From Utricularia gibba (taxonomy: Eukaryota > Streptophyta > Magnoliopsida > Lamiales > Lentibulariaceae), in assembly GCA_002189035.1 (NCBI GenBank), contig NEEC01000016.1, positions 62,001 through 126,000 on the forward strand: a DNA stretch of 64,000 bases. Reading direction: 5' to 3'. Below, in pieces: positions 48,901-63,300 of this stretch; position 1 is the first letter of the stretch; each line of letters opens with the position of its first letter. Under the pieces are notes generated by a model, which saw only the letters and a program-made list of their open reading frames with translations, searched no databases and was not told the DNA's origin. Both the position numbers and the translations under genes were made by a program.

Positions 48901-51900
48901 TAAACGGTTTGGACGATGTGGCGTCAATGGCGAAGGCTGCGCGAGGCCACCCCTTAATGTAGGAATTCCCAGGGCCCGAGCACACCGGAGAAACGCATGA
49001 GAATGCCGCGAAATTCAAGATTTTGACATATATTAACGAATCACGCGTGTTTCGCAATCCGAGAACAATTTTCGCATAAAAACGAGCAAACGAGTCGCAA
49101 CGTCCCCAATGGCTAGGCCATTTTGTGACACCATTCAAGGCTTTATTAGGGCCATCCGTCGAGCTTCGAACTTTCCTCGGATGGGCGAACTTCCAACACG
49201 AAAACGACCGTCTCAGAATGAGCTTCGAAACGGTATGCTGTGTGTCGCGTGACTCTAAACGGTTTGGACGATGTGGCGTCAATGGCGAAGGCTGCGCGAG
49301 GCCACCCCTTGTGTAGGAATTCCCAGGGCCCGAGCACACTAGAAACGCATGAGAATGCCGCGAAATTCAAGATTTTGACATATATTAACGAATCACGCGT
49401 GTTTCGCAAGCCGAGAACAATTTTCGCATAAAAACGAGCAAACGAGTCCAACGTCCCCAATGGCTAGGCCATTTTGTGACACCATTCAAGGCTTATATAG
49501 GGCCATCCGTCGAGCTTCGAACTTTCCTCGGATGGGCGACTCCCAACACGAAAAACGATCGTCTCAGAATGAGCTTCGAAACGGTATGCTGTGTGTCGCG
49601 TGACTCTAAACGGTTTGGACGATGTGGCGTCAATGGCGAAGGCTGCGCGAGGCCACCCCTTGGTGTAGGAATTCCCAGGGCCCGAGCACACTCGGAGAAA
49701 CGCATGAGAATGCCGCGAAATTCAAGATTTTGACATATATTAACGAATCACGCGTGTTTCGCAAGCCGAGAATATTTTCGCATAAAAACGAGCAAAGGAG
49801 TCGCAACGTCCCCAATGGCTAGCCATTTTGTGACACCATTGAAGGCTATATAGGGCCATCCTTCGAGCTTCGAACTTTCCTCGGATGGGCAAGCTCCCAA
49901 CACGAAAAACGACCGTCTCAGAATGAGCTTCGAAACGTATGCTGTGTGTCGCGTGACTCTAAACGGTTTGGACGATGTGGCGTCAATGGCGAAGGCTGCG
50001 CGAGGCCACCCTTAATGTAGGAATTCCCAGGGCCCGAGCACACTGAGAAACGCATGAGAATGCCGCGAAATTCAAGATTTTGACATATATTAACGAATCA
50101 CGCGTGTTTCGCAAGCCGAGAATAATTTTCGCATAAAAACGAGCAAACGAGTCGCAACGTCCCCAATGGCTAGCCATTTTGTGACACCATTCAAGGCTTA
50201 TATAGGCCATCCGTCGAGCTTCGAACTTTCCTCGGATGGGCGAACTCCCAACACGAAAAACGATCGTCTCAGAATGAGCTTCGAAACGGTATGCTGTGTG
50301 TCGCGTGACTCTAAACGGTTTGGACGATGTGGCGTCAATGGCGAAGGCTGCGCGAGGCCACCCCTTGGTGTAGGGTCCCGGGCCCGAGCACACCCGAGAA
50401 ACGCATGAGAATGCCGCGAAATTCAAGATTTTGACATATATTAACGAATCACGCGTGTTTCGCAAGCCGAGATAATTTTCGCATAAAAACGAGCAAAGGA
50501 GTCGCAACGTCCCCAATGGCTAGGCCATTTTGACACCATTCAAGGCTAATATAAGGCCATCCTTCGAGCTTCGAACTTTCCTCGGATGGGCAACTCCCAA
50601 CACGAAAAACGACCGTCTCAGAATGAGCTTCGAAACGGTATGCTGTGTGTCGCGTGACTCTAAACGGTTTGGACGATGTGGCGTCAATGGCGAAGGCTGC
50701 GCGAGGCCACCCCTTGGTGTAGGAATTCCCAGGGCCCGAGCACACCGGAGAAACGCATGAGAATGCCGCGAAATTCAAGATTTTGACATATATTAACGAA
50801 TCACGCGTGTTTCGCAATCCGAGAATAATTTTCGCATAAAAACGAGCAAAGGAGTCGCAACGTCCCCAATGGCTAGGCCATTTTGTGACACCATTCAAGG
50901 CTTATATAGGCCATCCGTCGAGCTTCGAACTTTCCTCGGATGGGCGAACTCCCAACACGAAAAACGATCGTCAGAATGAGCTTCGAAACGGTATGCTGTG
51001 TGTCGCGTGACTCTAAACGGTTTGGACGATGTGGCGTCAATGGCGAAGGCTGCGCGAGGCCACCCCTTAATGTAGGAATTCCCAGGGCCCGAGCACACTC
51101 GGAGAAACGCATGAGAATGCCGCGAAATTCAAGATTTTGACATATATTAACGAATCACGCGTGTTTCGCAAGCCGAGAATAATTTTCGCATAAAAACGAG
51201 CAAACGAGTCCCAACGTCCCCAATGGCTAGGCCATTTTGTGACACCATTCAAGGCTTATATAGGCCATCCTTCGAGCTTCGAACTTTCCTCGGATGGGCA
51301 ACTTCCAACACGAAAAACGACCGTCTCGGAATGAGCTTCGAAACGGTATGCTGTGTGTCGCGTGACTCTAAACGGTTTGGACGATGTGGCGTCAATGGCG
51401 AAGGGCTGCGCGAGGCCACCCCTTGGTGTAGGAATTCCCAGGGCCCGCACACTCGAGAAACGCATGAGAATGCCGCGAAATTCAGATTTTGACATATATT
51501 AACGAATCACGCGTGTTTCGCAAGCCGAATTATTTTCGCATAAAAACGAGCAAAGGAGTCCAACGTCCCCAATGGCTAGGCCATTTTGTGACACCATTCA
51601 AGGCTTATATAGGGCCATCCGTCGAGCTTCGAACTTTCCTCGGATGGGCGAACTCCCAACACGAAAAACGATCGTCTCAGAATGAGCTTCGAAACGGTAT
51701 GCTGTGTGTCGCGTGACTCTAAACGGTTTGGACGATGTGGCGTCAATGGCGAAGGCTGCGCGAGGCCACCCCTTGGTGTAGGAATTCCCGGCCCGAGCAC
51801 ACCCAGAAACGCATGAGAATGCCGCGAAATTCAAGATTTTGACATATATTAACGAATCACGCGTGTTTCGCAATCCGAGAATAATTTTCGCATAAAAACG

Positions 51901-54900
51901 AGCAAAGGAGTCGCAACGTCCCCAATGGCTAGGCCATTTTGTGACACCATTCAAGGCTTATATAGGGCCATCCGTCGAGCTTCGAACTTTCCTCGGATGG
52001 GCGAACTCCCAACACGAAAAACGATCGTCTCAGAATGAGCTTCGAAACGGTATGCTGTGTGTCGCGTGACTCTAAACGGTTTGGACGATGTGGCGTCAAT
52101 GGCGAAGGCTGCGCGAGGCCACCCCTTAATGTAGGAATTCCCAGGGCCCGAGCACACTCGAGAAACGCATGAGAATGCCGCGAAATTCAAGATTTTGACA
52201 TATATTAACGAATCACGCGTGTTTCGCAAGCCGAGAATAATTTTCGCATAAAAACGAGCAAACGAGTCCCAACGTCCCCAATGGCTAGGCCATTTTGTGA
52301 CACCATTCAAGGCTTATATAGGCCATCCGTCGAGCTTCGAACTTTCCTCGGATGGGCGAACTCCCAACACGAAAAACGACCGTCGGAATGAGCTTCGAAA
52401 CGGTATGCTGTGTGTCGCGTGACTCTAAACGGTTTGGACGATGTGGCGTCAATGGCGAAGGCTGCGCGAGGCCACCCCTTAATGTAGGAATTCCCAGGGC
52501 CCGAGCACACGAGAAACGCATGAGAATGCCGCGAAATTCAAGATTTTGACATATATTAACGAATCACGCGTGTTTCGCAAGCCGAGAATTTTTTCGCATA
52601 AAAACGAGCAAAGGAGTCCAACGTCCCCAATGGCTAGCCATTTTGTGACACCATTCAAGGCTAATATAAGGCCATCCTTCGAGCTTCGAACTTTCCTCGG
52701 ATGGGCAAGCTCCAACACGAAAAACGACCGTCTCGGAATGAGCTTCGAAACGGTATGCTGTGTGTCGCGTGACTCTAAACGGTTTGGACGATGTGGCGTC
52801 AATGGCGAAGGCTGCGCGAGGCCACCCCTTAATGTAGGAATTCCCAGGGCCCGAGCACACCGGAGAAACGCATGAGAATGCCGCGAAATTCAAGATTTTG
52901 ACATATATTAACGAATCACGCGTTTCGCAATCCGAGAACAATTTTCATAAAAACGAGCAAAGGAGTCGCAACGTCCCCAATGGCTAGGCCATTTTGTGAC
53001 ACCATTCAAGGCTTTATATAGGGCCATCCGTCGAGCTTCGAACTTTCCTCGGATGGGCGAACTCCCAACACGAAAAACGATCGTCTCAGAATGAGCTTCG
53101 AAACGGTATGCTGTGTGTCGCGTGACTCTAAACGGTTTGGACGATGTGGCGTCAATGGCGAAGGCTGCGCGAGGCCACCCCTTAATGTAGGAATTCCCGG
53201 GCCCGAGCACACGAGAAACGCATGAGAATGCCGCGAAATTCAAGATTTTGACATATATTAACGAATCACGCGTGTTTCGCAAGCCGAGATTATTTTCGCA
53301 TAAAAACGAGCAAACGAGTCCCAACGTCCCCAATGGCTAGGCCATTTTGTGACACCATTCAAGGCTTATATAGGGCCATCCGTCGAGCTTCGAACTTTCC
53401 TCGGATGGGCGAACTCCCAACACGAAAAACGACCGTCTCGAATGAGCTTCGAAACGGTATGCTGTGTGTCGCGTGACTCTAAACGGTTTGGACGATGTGG
53501 CGTCAATGGCGAAGGCTGCGCGAGGCCACCCCTTAATGTAGGAATTCCCAGGGCCCGAGCACACTCGGAGAAACGCATGAGAATGCCGCGAAATTCAAGA
53601 TTTTGACATATATTAACGAATCACGCGTGTTTCGCAAGCCGAGAATAATTTTCGCATAAAAACGAGCAAAGGAGTCGCAACGTCCCCAATGGCTAGGCCA
53701 TTTTGTGACACCATTCAAGGCTTATATAGGCCATCCTTCGAGCTTCGAACTTTCCTCGGATGGGCGAACTCCCAACACGAAAAACGATCGTCTCAGAATG
53801 AGCTTCGAAACGGTATGCTGTGTGTCGCGTGACTCTAAACGGTTTGGACGATGTGGCGTCAATGGCGAAGGCTGCGCGAGGCCACCCCTTGGTGTAGGAA
53901 GTCCCAGGGCCGAGCACACCCGAGAAACGCATGAGAATGCCGCGAAATTCAAGATTTTTGACATATATTAACGAATCACGCGTGTTTCGCAAGCCGAGAT
54001 TAGTTTTCGCATAAAAACGAGCAAAGGAGTCCCAACGTCCCCAATGGCTAGGCCATTTTGTGACACCATTCAAGGCTATATAGGGCCATCCGTCGAGCTT
54101 CGAACTTTCCTCGGATGGGCGACTCCCAACACGAAAAACGATCGTCTCAGAATGAGCTTCGAAACGGTATGCTGTGTGTCGCGTGACTCTAAACGGTTTG
54201 GACGATGTGGCGTCAATGGCGAAGGCTGCGCGAGGCCACCCCTTGGTGTAGGAATTCCCGGCCCGAGCACACCTAGAAACGCATGAGAATGCCGCGAAAT
54301 TCAAGATTTTGACATATATTAACGAATCACGCGTGTTTCGCAAGCCGAGAATAATTTTCGCATAAAAACGAGCAAAGGAGTCGCAACGTCCCCAATGGCT
54401 AGGCCATTTTGTGACACCATTCAAGGCTTATATAGGGCCATCCGTCGAGCTTCGAACTTTCCTCGGATGGGCGCTCCCAACACGAAAAACGACCGTCTCA
54501 GAATGAGCTTCGAAACGGTATGCTGTGTGTCGCGTGACTCTAAACGGTTTGGACGATGTGGCGTCAATGGCGAAGGCTGCGAGGCCACCCCTTAATGTAG
54601 GAATTCCAGGGCCCGAGCACACTCGGAGAAACGCATGAGAATGCCGCGAAATTCAAGATTTTGACATATATTAACGAATCACGCGTGTTTCGCAAGCCGA
54701 GATTATTTTCGCATAAAAACGAGCAAAGGAGTCGCAACGTCCCCAATGGCTAGACCATTTTGTGACACCATTCAAGGCTAATATAAGGCCATCCTTCGAG
54801 CTTCGAACTTTCCTCGGATGGGCAACTCCCAACACGAAAAAACGACCGTCTCAGAATGAGCTTCGAAACGGTATGCTGTGTGTCGCGTGACTCTAAACGG

Positions 54901-56154
54901 TTTGGACGATGTGGCGTCAATGGCGAAGGCTGCGCGAGGCCACCCCTTGGTGTAGGAATTCCCAGGGCCCGAGCACACTAGAAACGCATGAGAATGCCGC
55001 GAAATTCAAGATTTTGACATATATTAACGAATCACGCGTGTTTCGCAATCCGAGAATAATTTTCGCATAAAAACGAGCAAAGGAGTCGCAACGTCCCCAA
55101 TGGCTAGCCATTTTGTGACACCATTCAAGGCTTATATAGGGCCATCCGTCGAGCTTCGAACTTTCCTCGGATGGGCGAACTCCCAACACGAAAAACGACC
55201 GTCTCGGAATGAGCTTCGAAACGGTATGCTTGTGTCGCGTGACTCTAAACGGTTTGGACGATGTGGCGTCAATGGCGAAGGCTGCGCGAGGCCACCCCTT
55301 GGTGTAGGAATTCCCAGGGCCCGAGCACACCCGAGAAACGCATGAGAATGCCGCGAAATTCAAGATTTTGACATATATTAACGAATCACGCGTGTTTCGC
55401 AAGCCGAGAATAATTTTCGCATAAAAACGAGCAAAGGAGTCGCGTCCCAATGGCTAGACCATTTTGTGACACCATTGAAGGCTATATAAGGCCATCCTTC
55501 GAGCTTCGAACTTTCCTCGGATGGGCAAGCTCCCAACACGAAAAACGACCGTCTCGGAATGAGCTTCGAAACGGTATGCTGTGTGTCGCGTGACTCTAAA
55601 CGGTTTGGACGATGTGGCGTCAATGGCGAAGGCTGCGCGAGGCCACCCCTTAATGTAGGAATTTCCAGGGCCCGAGCACACTCGGAGAAACGCATGAGAA
55701 TGCCGCGAAATTCAAGATTTTTACATATATTAACGAATCACGCGTGTTTCGCAATCCGAGATTATTTTCGCATAAAAACGAGCAAAGGAGTCGCAACGTC
55801 CCCAATGGCTAGGCCATTTTGTGACACCATTCAAGGCTTATATAGGGCCATCCGTCGAGCTTCGAACTTTCCTCGGATGGGCGACTCCCAACACGAAAAA
55901 CGATCGTCTCAGAATGAGCTTCGAAACGGTATGCTGTGTGTCGCGTGACTCTAAACGGTTTGGACGATGTGGCGTCAATGGCGAAGGCTGCGCGAGGCCA
56001 CCCCTTAATGTAGGAATTCCCAGGGCCGAGCACACTCGGAGAAACGCATGAGAATGCCGCGAAATTCAAGATTTTGACATATATTAACGAATCACGCGTG
56101 TTTCGCAAGCCGAGAATAATTTTCGCATAAAAACGAGCAAACGAGTCCCAACGT

Positions 56155-58954
56155 CCCCAATGGCTAGGCCATTTTGTGACACCATTCAAGGCTTATATAG
56201 GGCCATCCTTCGAGCTTCGAACTTTGGATGGGCCCAAACAAAAAAACGACCGTCTCGAATGAGCTTCGAAACGGTATGCTGTGTGTCGCGTGACTCTAAA
56301 CGGTTTGGAGATGTGGCGTCAATTGCGAAGGCTGCGCGAGGCCACCCCTTGGTGTAGGAAGTCCCAGGGCCCGAGCACACCGAGAAACGCATGAGAATGC
56401 CGCGAAATTCAAGATTTTGACATATATTAACGAATCACGCGTGTTTCGCAAGCCGAGAATTATTTTCGCATAAAAACGAGCAAACGAGTCCCAACGTCCC
56501 CAATGGCTAGGCCATTTTGTGACACCATTCAAGGCTTATATAGGGCCATCCGTCGAGCTTCGAACTTTCCTCGGATGGGCGAACTCCCAACACGAAAAAC
56601 GACCGTCTCAGAATGAGCTTCGAAACGGTATGCTGTGTGTCGCGTGACTCTAAACGGTTTGGACGATGTGGCGTCAATGGCGAAGGCTGCGCGAGGCCAC
56701 CCTTAATGTAGGAATTCCCAGGGCCCGAGCACACTGGAGAAACGCATGAGAATGCCGCGAAATTCAAGATTTTGACATATATTAACGAATCACGCGTGTT
56801 TCGCAAGCCGAGATTTTCGCATAAAAACGAGCAAAACGAGTCGCAACGTCCCCAATGGCTAGGCCATTTTGTGACACCATTCAAGGCTTATATAGGCCAT
56901 CCTTCGAGCTTCGAACTTTCCTCGGATGGGCACAACACGAAAAACGACCGTCTCAGAATGAGCTTCGAAACGGTATGCTGTGTGTCGCGTGACTCTAAAC
57001 GGTTTGGACGATGTGGCGTCAATGGCGAAGGCTGCGCGAGGCACCCCTTGGTGTAGGAAGTCCCAGGGCCCGAGCACATAGAAACGCATGAGAATGCCGC
57101 GAAATTCAAGATTTTGACATATATTAACGAATCACGCGTGTTTCGCAAGCCGAGAATATTTTCGCATAAAAACGAGCAAAGGAGTCGCAACGTCCCCAAT
57201 GGCTAGACCATTTTGTGACACCATTCAAGGCTAATATAGGCCATCCTTCGAGCTTCGAACTTTCCTCGGATGGGCGAACTCCCAACACGAAAAACGACCG
57301 TCTCGGAATGAGCTTCGAAACGGTATGCTGTGTGTCGCGTGACTCTAAACGGTTTGGACGATGTGGCGTCAATGGCGAAGGCTGCGCGAGGCCACCCCTT
57401 AATGTAGGAATTCCCAGGGCCCGAGCACACGAGAAACGCATGAGAATGCCGAAATTCAAGATTTTGACATATATTAACGAATCACGCGTGTTTCGCAAGC
57501 CGAGAAAATTTTCGCATAAAAACGAGCAAACGAGTCCAACGTCCCCAATGGCTAGGCCATTTTGTGACACCATTCAAGGCTTATATAGGGCCATCCTCGA
57601 GCTTCGAACTTTCCTCGGATGGGCCTTCCAACACGAAAAACGACCGTCTCGGAATGAGCTTCGAAACGGTATGCTGTGTGTCGCGTGACTCTAAACGGTT
57701 TTTGATGTGGCGTCAATTGCGAAGGCTGCGCGAGGCCACCCCTTGGTGTAGGAAGTCCCAGGGCCCGAGCACACTCGGAGAAACGCATGAGAATGCCGCG
57801 AAATTCAAGATTTTGACATATATTAACGAATCACGCGTGTTTCGCAAGCCGAGATTATTTTCGCATAAAAACGAGCAAACGAGTCCCAACGTCCCCAATG
57901 GCTAGCCATTTTGTGACACCATTCAAGGCTTATATAGGGCCATCCGTCGAGCTTCGAACTTTCCTCGGATGGGCGAACTCCCAACACGAAAAACGACCGT
58001 CTCGGAATGAGCTTCGAAACGGTATGCTGTGTGTCGCGTGACTCTAAACGGTTTGGACGATGTGGCGTCAATGGCGAAGGCTGCGCGAGGCCACCCCTTA
58101 ATGTAGGAATTCCCAGGGCCCGAGCACACTCGGAGAAACGCATGAGAATGCCGCGAAATTCAAGATTTTGACATATATTAACGAATCACGCGTGTTTCGC
58201 AATCCGAGAATAATTTTCGCATAAAAACGAGCAAAGGAGACGTCCCCAATGGCTAGACCATTTTGTGACACCATTCAAGGCTTATATAGGGCCATCCGTC
58301 GAGCTTCGAACTTTCCTCGGATGGGCGAACTCCCAACACGAAAAACGATCGTCTCAGAATGAGCTTCGAAACGGTATGCTTGTGTCGCGTGACTCTAAAC
58401 GGTTTGGACGATGTGGCGTCAATGGCGAAGGCTGCGCGAGGCCACCCCTTGGTGTAGGAAGTCCAGGGCCCGAGCACACCCGAGAAACGCATGAGAATGC
58501 CGCGAAATTCAAGATTTTGACATATATTAACGAATCACGCGTGTTTCGCAAGCCGAGAATAATTTTCGCATAAAAACGAGCAAAGGAGTCGCAATGTCCC
58601 CAATGGCTAGACCATTTTGTGACACCATTGAAGGCTAATATAAGGCCATCCTTCGAGCTTCGAACTTTCCTCGGATGGGCAAGCTCCCAACACGAAAAAC
58701 GACCGTCTCGGAATGAGCTTCGAAACGGTATGCTGTGTGTCGCGTGACTCTAAACGGTTTGGACGATGTGGCGTCAATGGCGAAGGCTGCGCGAGGCCAC
58801 CCCTTAATGTAGGAATTCCCAGGGCCCGAGCACACTCGGAGAAACGCATGAGAATGCCGCGAAATTCAAGATTTTGACATATATTAACGAATCACGCGTG
58901 TTTCGCAAGCCGAGAACAATTTTCGCATAAAAACGAGCAAACGAGTCCCAACGT
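56155..58954 (+). repeat. Four-monomer higher-order repeat, two consecutive copies
   Basis: Subtypes repeat a-b-c-d: a at 56155 and 57543, b at 56498 and 57893, c at 56850 and 58244, d at 57194 and 58598. Type a is marked by GTCAATTGCG, GGTG with aaGtccc, GATTATTTT and aaaCgag. Type d is marked by taGacc, atccTtcgag, ctcGg, AATG and aaaCgagtcC. Types b and c are less sharply defined here. Spacing of matching types is 1388-1404 bp. After 58955 the order is interrupted by units 58955-60014 that do not fit the pattern cleanly. Confidence 0.6.
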
Positions 58955-58997
58955 CCCCAATGGCTAGGCCATTTTGTGACACCATTCAAGGCTTATA
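58483..58997 (+). repeat. 515-bp segment identical to 60606-61120
   Basis: Read by eye, the segment from AGAAACGCATGAG in the unit starting 58244, through the whole 357-bp unit at 58598, to GGCTTATA in the following unit is the same as 60606-61120. The offset is 2123 bp, six monomers. Identity ends on the left at CCGAG against CCGTAG and on the right where 58997 lacks TATA present in the other copy. No two other neighbouring monomers that I compared are identical over this length. Confidence 0.7.
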
Positions 58998-60366
58998 GGG
59001 CCATCCGTCGAGCTTCGAACTTTCCTCGGATGGGCGAACTTCCAACACGAAAAACGATCGTCTCAGAATGAGCTTCGAAACGGTATGCTGTGTGTCGCGT
59101 GACTCTAAACGGTTTGGACGATGTGGCGTCAATGGCGAAGGCTGCGCGAGGCCACCCCTTGGTGTAGGAAGTCCCGGGGCCCGAGCACACCCGTAGAAAC
59201 GCATGAGAATGCCGCGAAATTCAAGATTTTGACATATATTAACGAATCACGCGTGTTTCGCAAGCCGAGAATTATTTTCGCATAAAAACGAGCAAACGAG
59301 TCGCAACGTCCCCAATGGCTAGGCCATTTTGTGACACCATTCAAGGCTTATATAGGGCCATCCGTCGAGCTTCGAACTTTCCTCGGATGGGCGATCCCAA
59401 CACGAAAAACGATCGTCTCAGAATGAGCTTCGAAACGGTATGCTGTGTGTCGCGTGACTCTAAACGGTTTGGACGATGTGGCGTCAATGGCGAAGGCTGC
59501 GCGAGGCCACCCTTGGTGTAGGAATTCCCAGGCCCGAGCACACGGAGAAACGCATGAGAATGCCGCGAAATTCAAGATTTTTGACATATATTAACGAATC
59601 ACGCGTGTTTCGCAATCCGAGAACAATTTTCGCATAAAAACGAGCAAAGGAGTCGCAACGTCCCCAATGGCTAGGCCATTTTGTGACACCATTCAAGGCT
59701 TATATAGGGCCATCCGTCGAGCTTCGAACTTTCCTCGGATGGGCTCCCAACACGAAAAACGATCGTCTCAGAATGAGCTTCGAAACGGTATGCTGTGTGT
59801 CGCGTGACTCTAAACGGTTTGGACGATGTGGCGTCAATGGCGAAGGCTGCGCGAGGCCACCCCTTAATGTAGGAATTCCCGGGCCCGAGCACACTCGGAG
59901 AAACGCATGAGAATGCCGCGAAATTCAAGATTTTGACATATATTAACGAATCACGCGTGTTTCGCAATCCGAGAATAATTTTCGCATAAAAACGAGCAAA
60001 GGAGTCGCAATGTCCCCAATGGCTAGCCATTTTGTGACACCATTCAAGGCTAATATAAGGCCATCCTTCGAGCTTCGAACTTTCCTCGGATGGCGAAGCT
60101 CCCAACACGAAAAACGACCGTCTCAGAATGAGCTTCGAAACGGTATGCTGTGTGTCGCGTGACTCTAAACGGTTTGGACGATGTGGCGTCAATGGCGAAG
60201 GCTGCGCGAGGCCACCCCTTGGTGTAGGAAGTCCCAGGGCCCGAGCACACCGGAGAAACGCATGAGAATGCCGCGAAATTCAAGATTTTACATATATTAA
60301 CGAATCACGCGTGTTTCGCAATCCGAGAAAATTTTCGCATAAAAACGAGCAAAGGAGTCGCAACGT

Positions 60367-63300
60367 CCCCAATGGCTAGACCATTTTGTGACACCATTCA
60401 AGGCTAATATAGGCATCCGTCGAGCTTCGAACTTTCCTCGGATGGGCGACTCCCAACACGAAAAACGATCGTCTCAGAATGAGCTTCGAAACGGTATGCT
60501 GTGTGTCGCGTGACTCTAAACGGTTTGGACGATGTGGCGTCAATGGCGAAGGCTGCGCGAGGCCACCCCTTGGTGTAGGAAGTCCCGGGGCCCGAGCACA
60601 CCCGTAGAAACGCATGAGAATGCCGCGAAATTCAAGATTTTGACATATATTAACGAATCACGCGTGTTTCGCAAGCCGAGAATAATTTTCGCATAAAAAC
60701 GAGCAAAGGAGTCGCAATGTCCCCAATGGCTAGACCATTTTGTGACACCATTGAAGGCTAATATAAGGCCATCCTTCGAGCTTCGAACTTTCCTCGGATG
60801 GGCAAGCTCCCAACACGAAAAACGACCGTCTCGGAATGAGCTTCGAAACGGTATGCTGTGTGTCGCGTGACTCTAAACGGTTTGGACGATGTGGCGTCAA
60901 TGGCGAAGGCTGCGCGAGGCCACCCCTTAATGTAGGAATTCCCAGGGCCCGAGCACACTCGGAGAAACGCATGAGAATGCCGCGAAATTCAAGATTTTGA
61001 CATATATTAACGAATCACGCGTGTTTCGCAAGCCGAGAACAATTTTCGCATAAAAACGAGCAAACGAGTCCCAACGTCCCCAATGGCTAGGCCATTTTGT
61101 GACACCATTCAAGGCTTATATAGGGCCATCCTTCGAGCTTCGAACTTTCCTCGGATGGGCAACTTCCAACACGAAAAACGACCGTCTCAGAATGAGCTTC
61201 GAAACGGTATGCTGTGTGTCGCGTGACTCTAAACGGTTTGGACGATGTGGCGTCAATTGCGAAGGCTGCGCGAGGCCACCCCTTGGTGTAGGAAGTCCCA
61301 GGGCCCGAGCACACGAGAAACGCATGAGAATGCCGCGAAATTCAAGATTTTGACATATATTAACGAATCACGCGTGTTTCGCAAGCCGAGAATATTTTCG
61401 CATAAAAACGAGCAAACGAGTCCCAACGTCCCCAATGGCTAGGCCATTTTGTGACACCATTCAAGGCTTATATAGGGCCATCCGTCGAGCTTCGAACTTT
61501 CCTCGGATGGGCGAACTCCCAACACGAAAAACGACCGTCTCGGAATGAGCTTCGAAACGGTATGCTGTGTGTCGCGTGACTCTAAACGGTTTGGACGATG
61601 TGGCGTCAATGGCGAAGGCTGCGCGAGGCCACCCCTTGGTGTAGGAATTCCCAGGGCCCGAGCACACCCGAGAAACGCATGAGAATGCCGCGAAATTCAA
61701 GATTTTGACATATATTAACGAATCACGCGTGTTTCGCAATCCGAGAAAAATTTTCGCATAAAAACGAGCAAAGGAGTCGCAACGTCCCCAATGGCTAGAC
61801 CATTTTGTGACACCATTCAAGGCTAATATAGGCCATCCTTCGAGCTTCGAACTTTCCTCGGATGGGCGACTCCCAACACGAAAAACGACCGTCTCAGAAT
61901 GAGCTTCGAAACGGTATGCTGTGTGTCGCGTGACTCTAAACGGTTTGGACGATGTGGCGTCAATGGCGAAGGCTGCGCGAGGCCACCCCTTGGTGTAGGA
62001 AGTCCCGGGGCCCGAGCACACCCGTAGAAACGCATGAGAATGCCGCGAAATTCAAGATTTTGACATATATTAACGAATCACGCGTGTTTCGCAAGCCGAG
62101 AATTAATTTTCGCATAAAAACGAGCAAAGGAGTCGCAACGTCCCCAATGGCTAGCCATTTTGTGACACCATTGAAGGCTTATATAAGGCCATCCTTCGAG
62201 CTTCGAACTTTCCTCGGATGGGCAACTCCCAACACGAAAAACGACCGTCTCGGAATGAGCTTCGAAACGGTATGCTGTGTGTCGCGTGACTCTAAACGGT
62301 TTGGACGATGTGGCGTCAATGGCGAAGGCTGCGCGAGGCCACCCCTTAATGTAGGAATTCCCAGGGCCCGAGCACACTCGGAGAAACGCATGAGAATGCC
62401 GCGAAATTCAAGATTTTGACATATATTAACGAATCACGCGTGTTTCGCAAGCCGAGAAAATTTTCGCATAAAAACGAGCAAACGAGTCCCAACGTCCCCA
62501 ATGGCTAGGCCATTTTGTGACACCATTCAAGGCTTATATAGGGCCATCCTTCGAGCTTCGAACTTTCCTCGGATGGGCGCTCCCAACACGAAAAACGACC
62601 GTCTCAGAATGAGCTTCGAAACGGTATGCTGTGTGTCGCGTGACTCTAAACGGTTTTGATGTGGCGTCAATTGCGAAGGCTGCGCGAGGCCACCCCTTGG
62701 TGTAGGAAGTCCCAGGGCCCGAGCACACCGAGAAACGCATGAGAATGCCGCGAAATTCAAGATTTTGACATATATTAACGAATCACGCGTGTTTCGCAAG
62801 CCGAGAATATTTTCGCATAAAAACGAGCAAACGAGTCCAACGTCCCCAATGGCTAGACCATTTTGTGACACCATTCAAGGCTTATATAGGGCCATCCGTC
62901 GAGCTTCGAACTTTCCTCGGATGGGCGAACTCCCAACACGAAAAACGACCGTCTCGGAATGAGCTTCGAAACGGTATGCTGTGTGTCGCGTGACTCTAAA
63001 CGGTTTGGACGATGTGGCGTCAATGGCGAAGGCTGCGCGAGGCCACCCCTTGGTGTAGGAATTCCCAGGGCCCGAGCACACCCGAGAAACGCATGAGAAT
63101 GCCGCGAAATTCAGATTTTGACATATATTAACGAATCACGCGTGTTTCGCAAGCCGAGAATAATTTTCGCATAAAAACGAGCAAAGGAGTCGCAACGTCC
63201 CCAATGGCTAGACCATTTTGTGACACCATTCAAGGCTAATATAGGCCATCCTTCGAGCTTCGAACTTTCCTCGGATGGGCGAGCTCCCAACACGAAAAAC

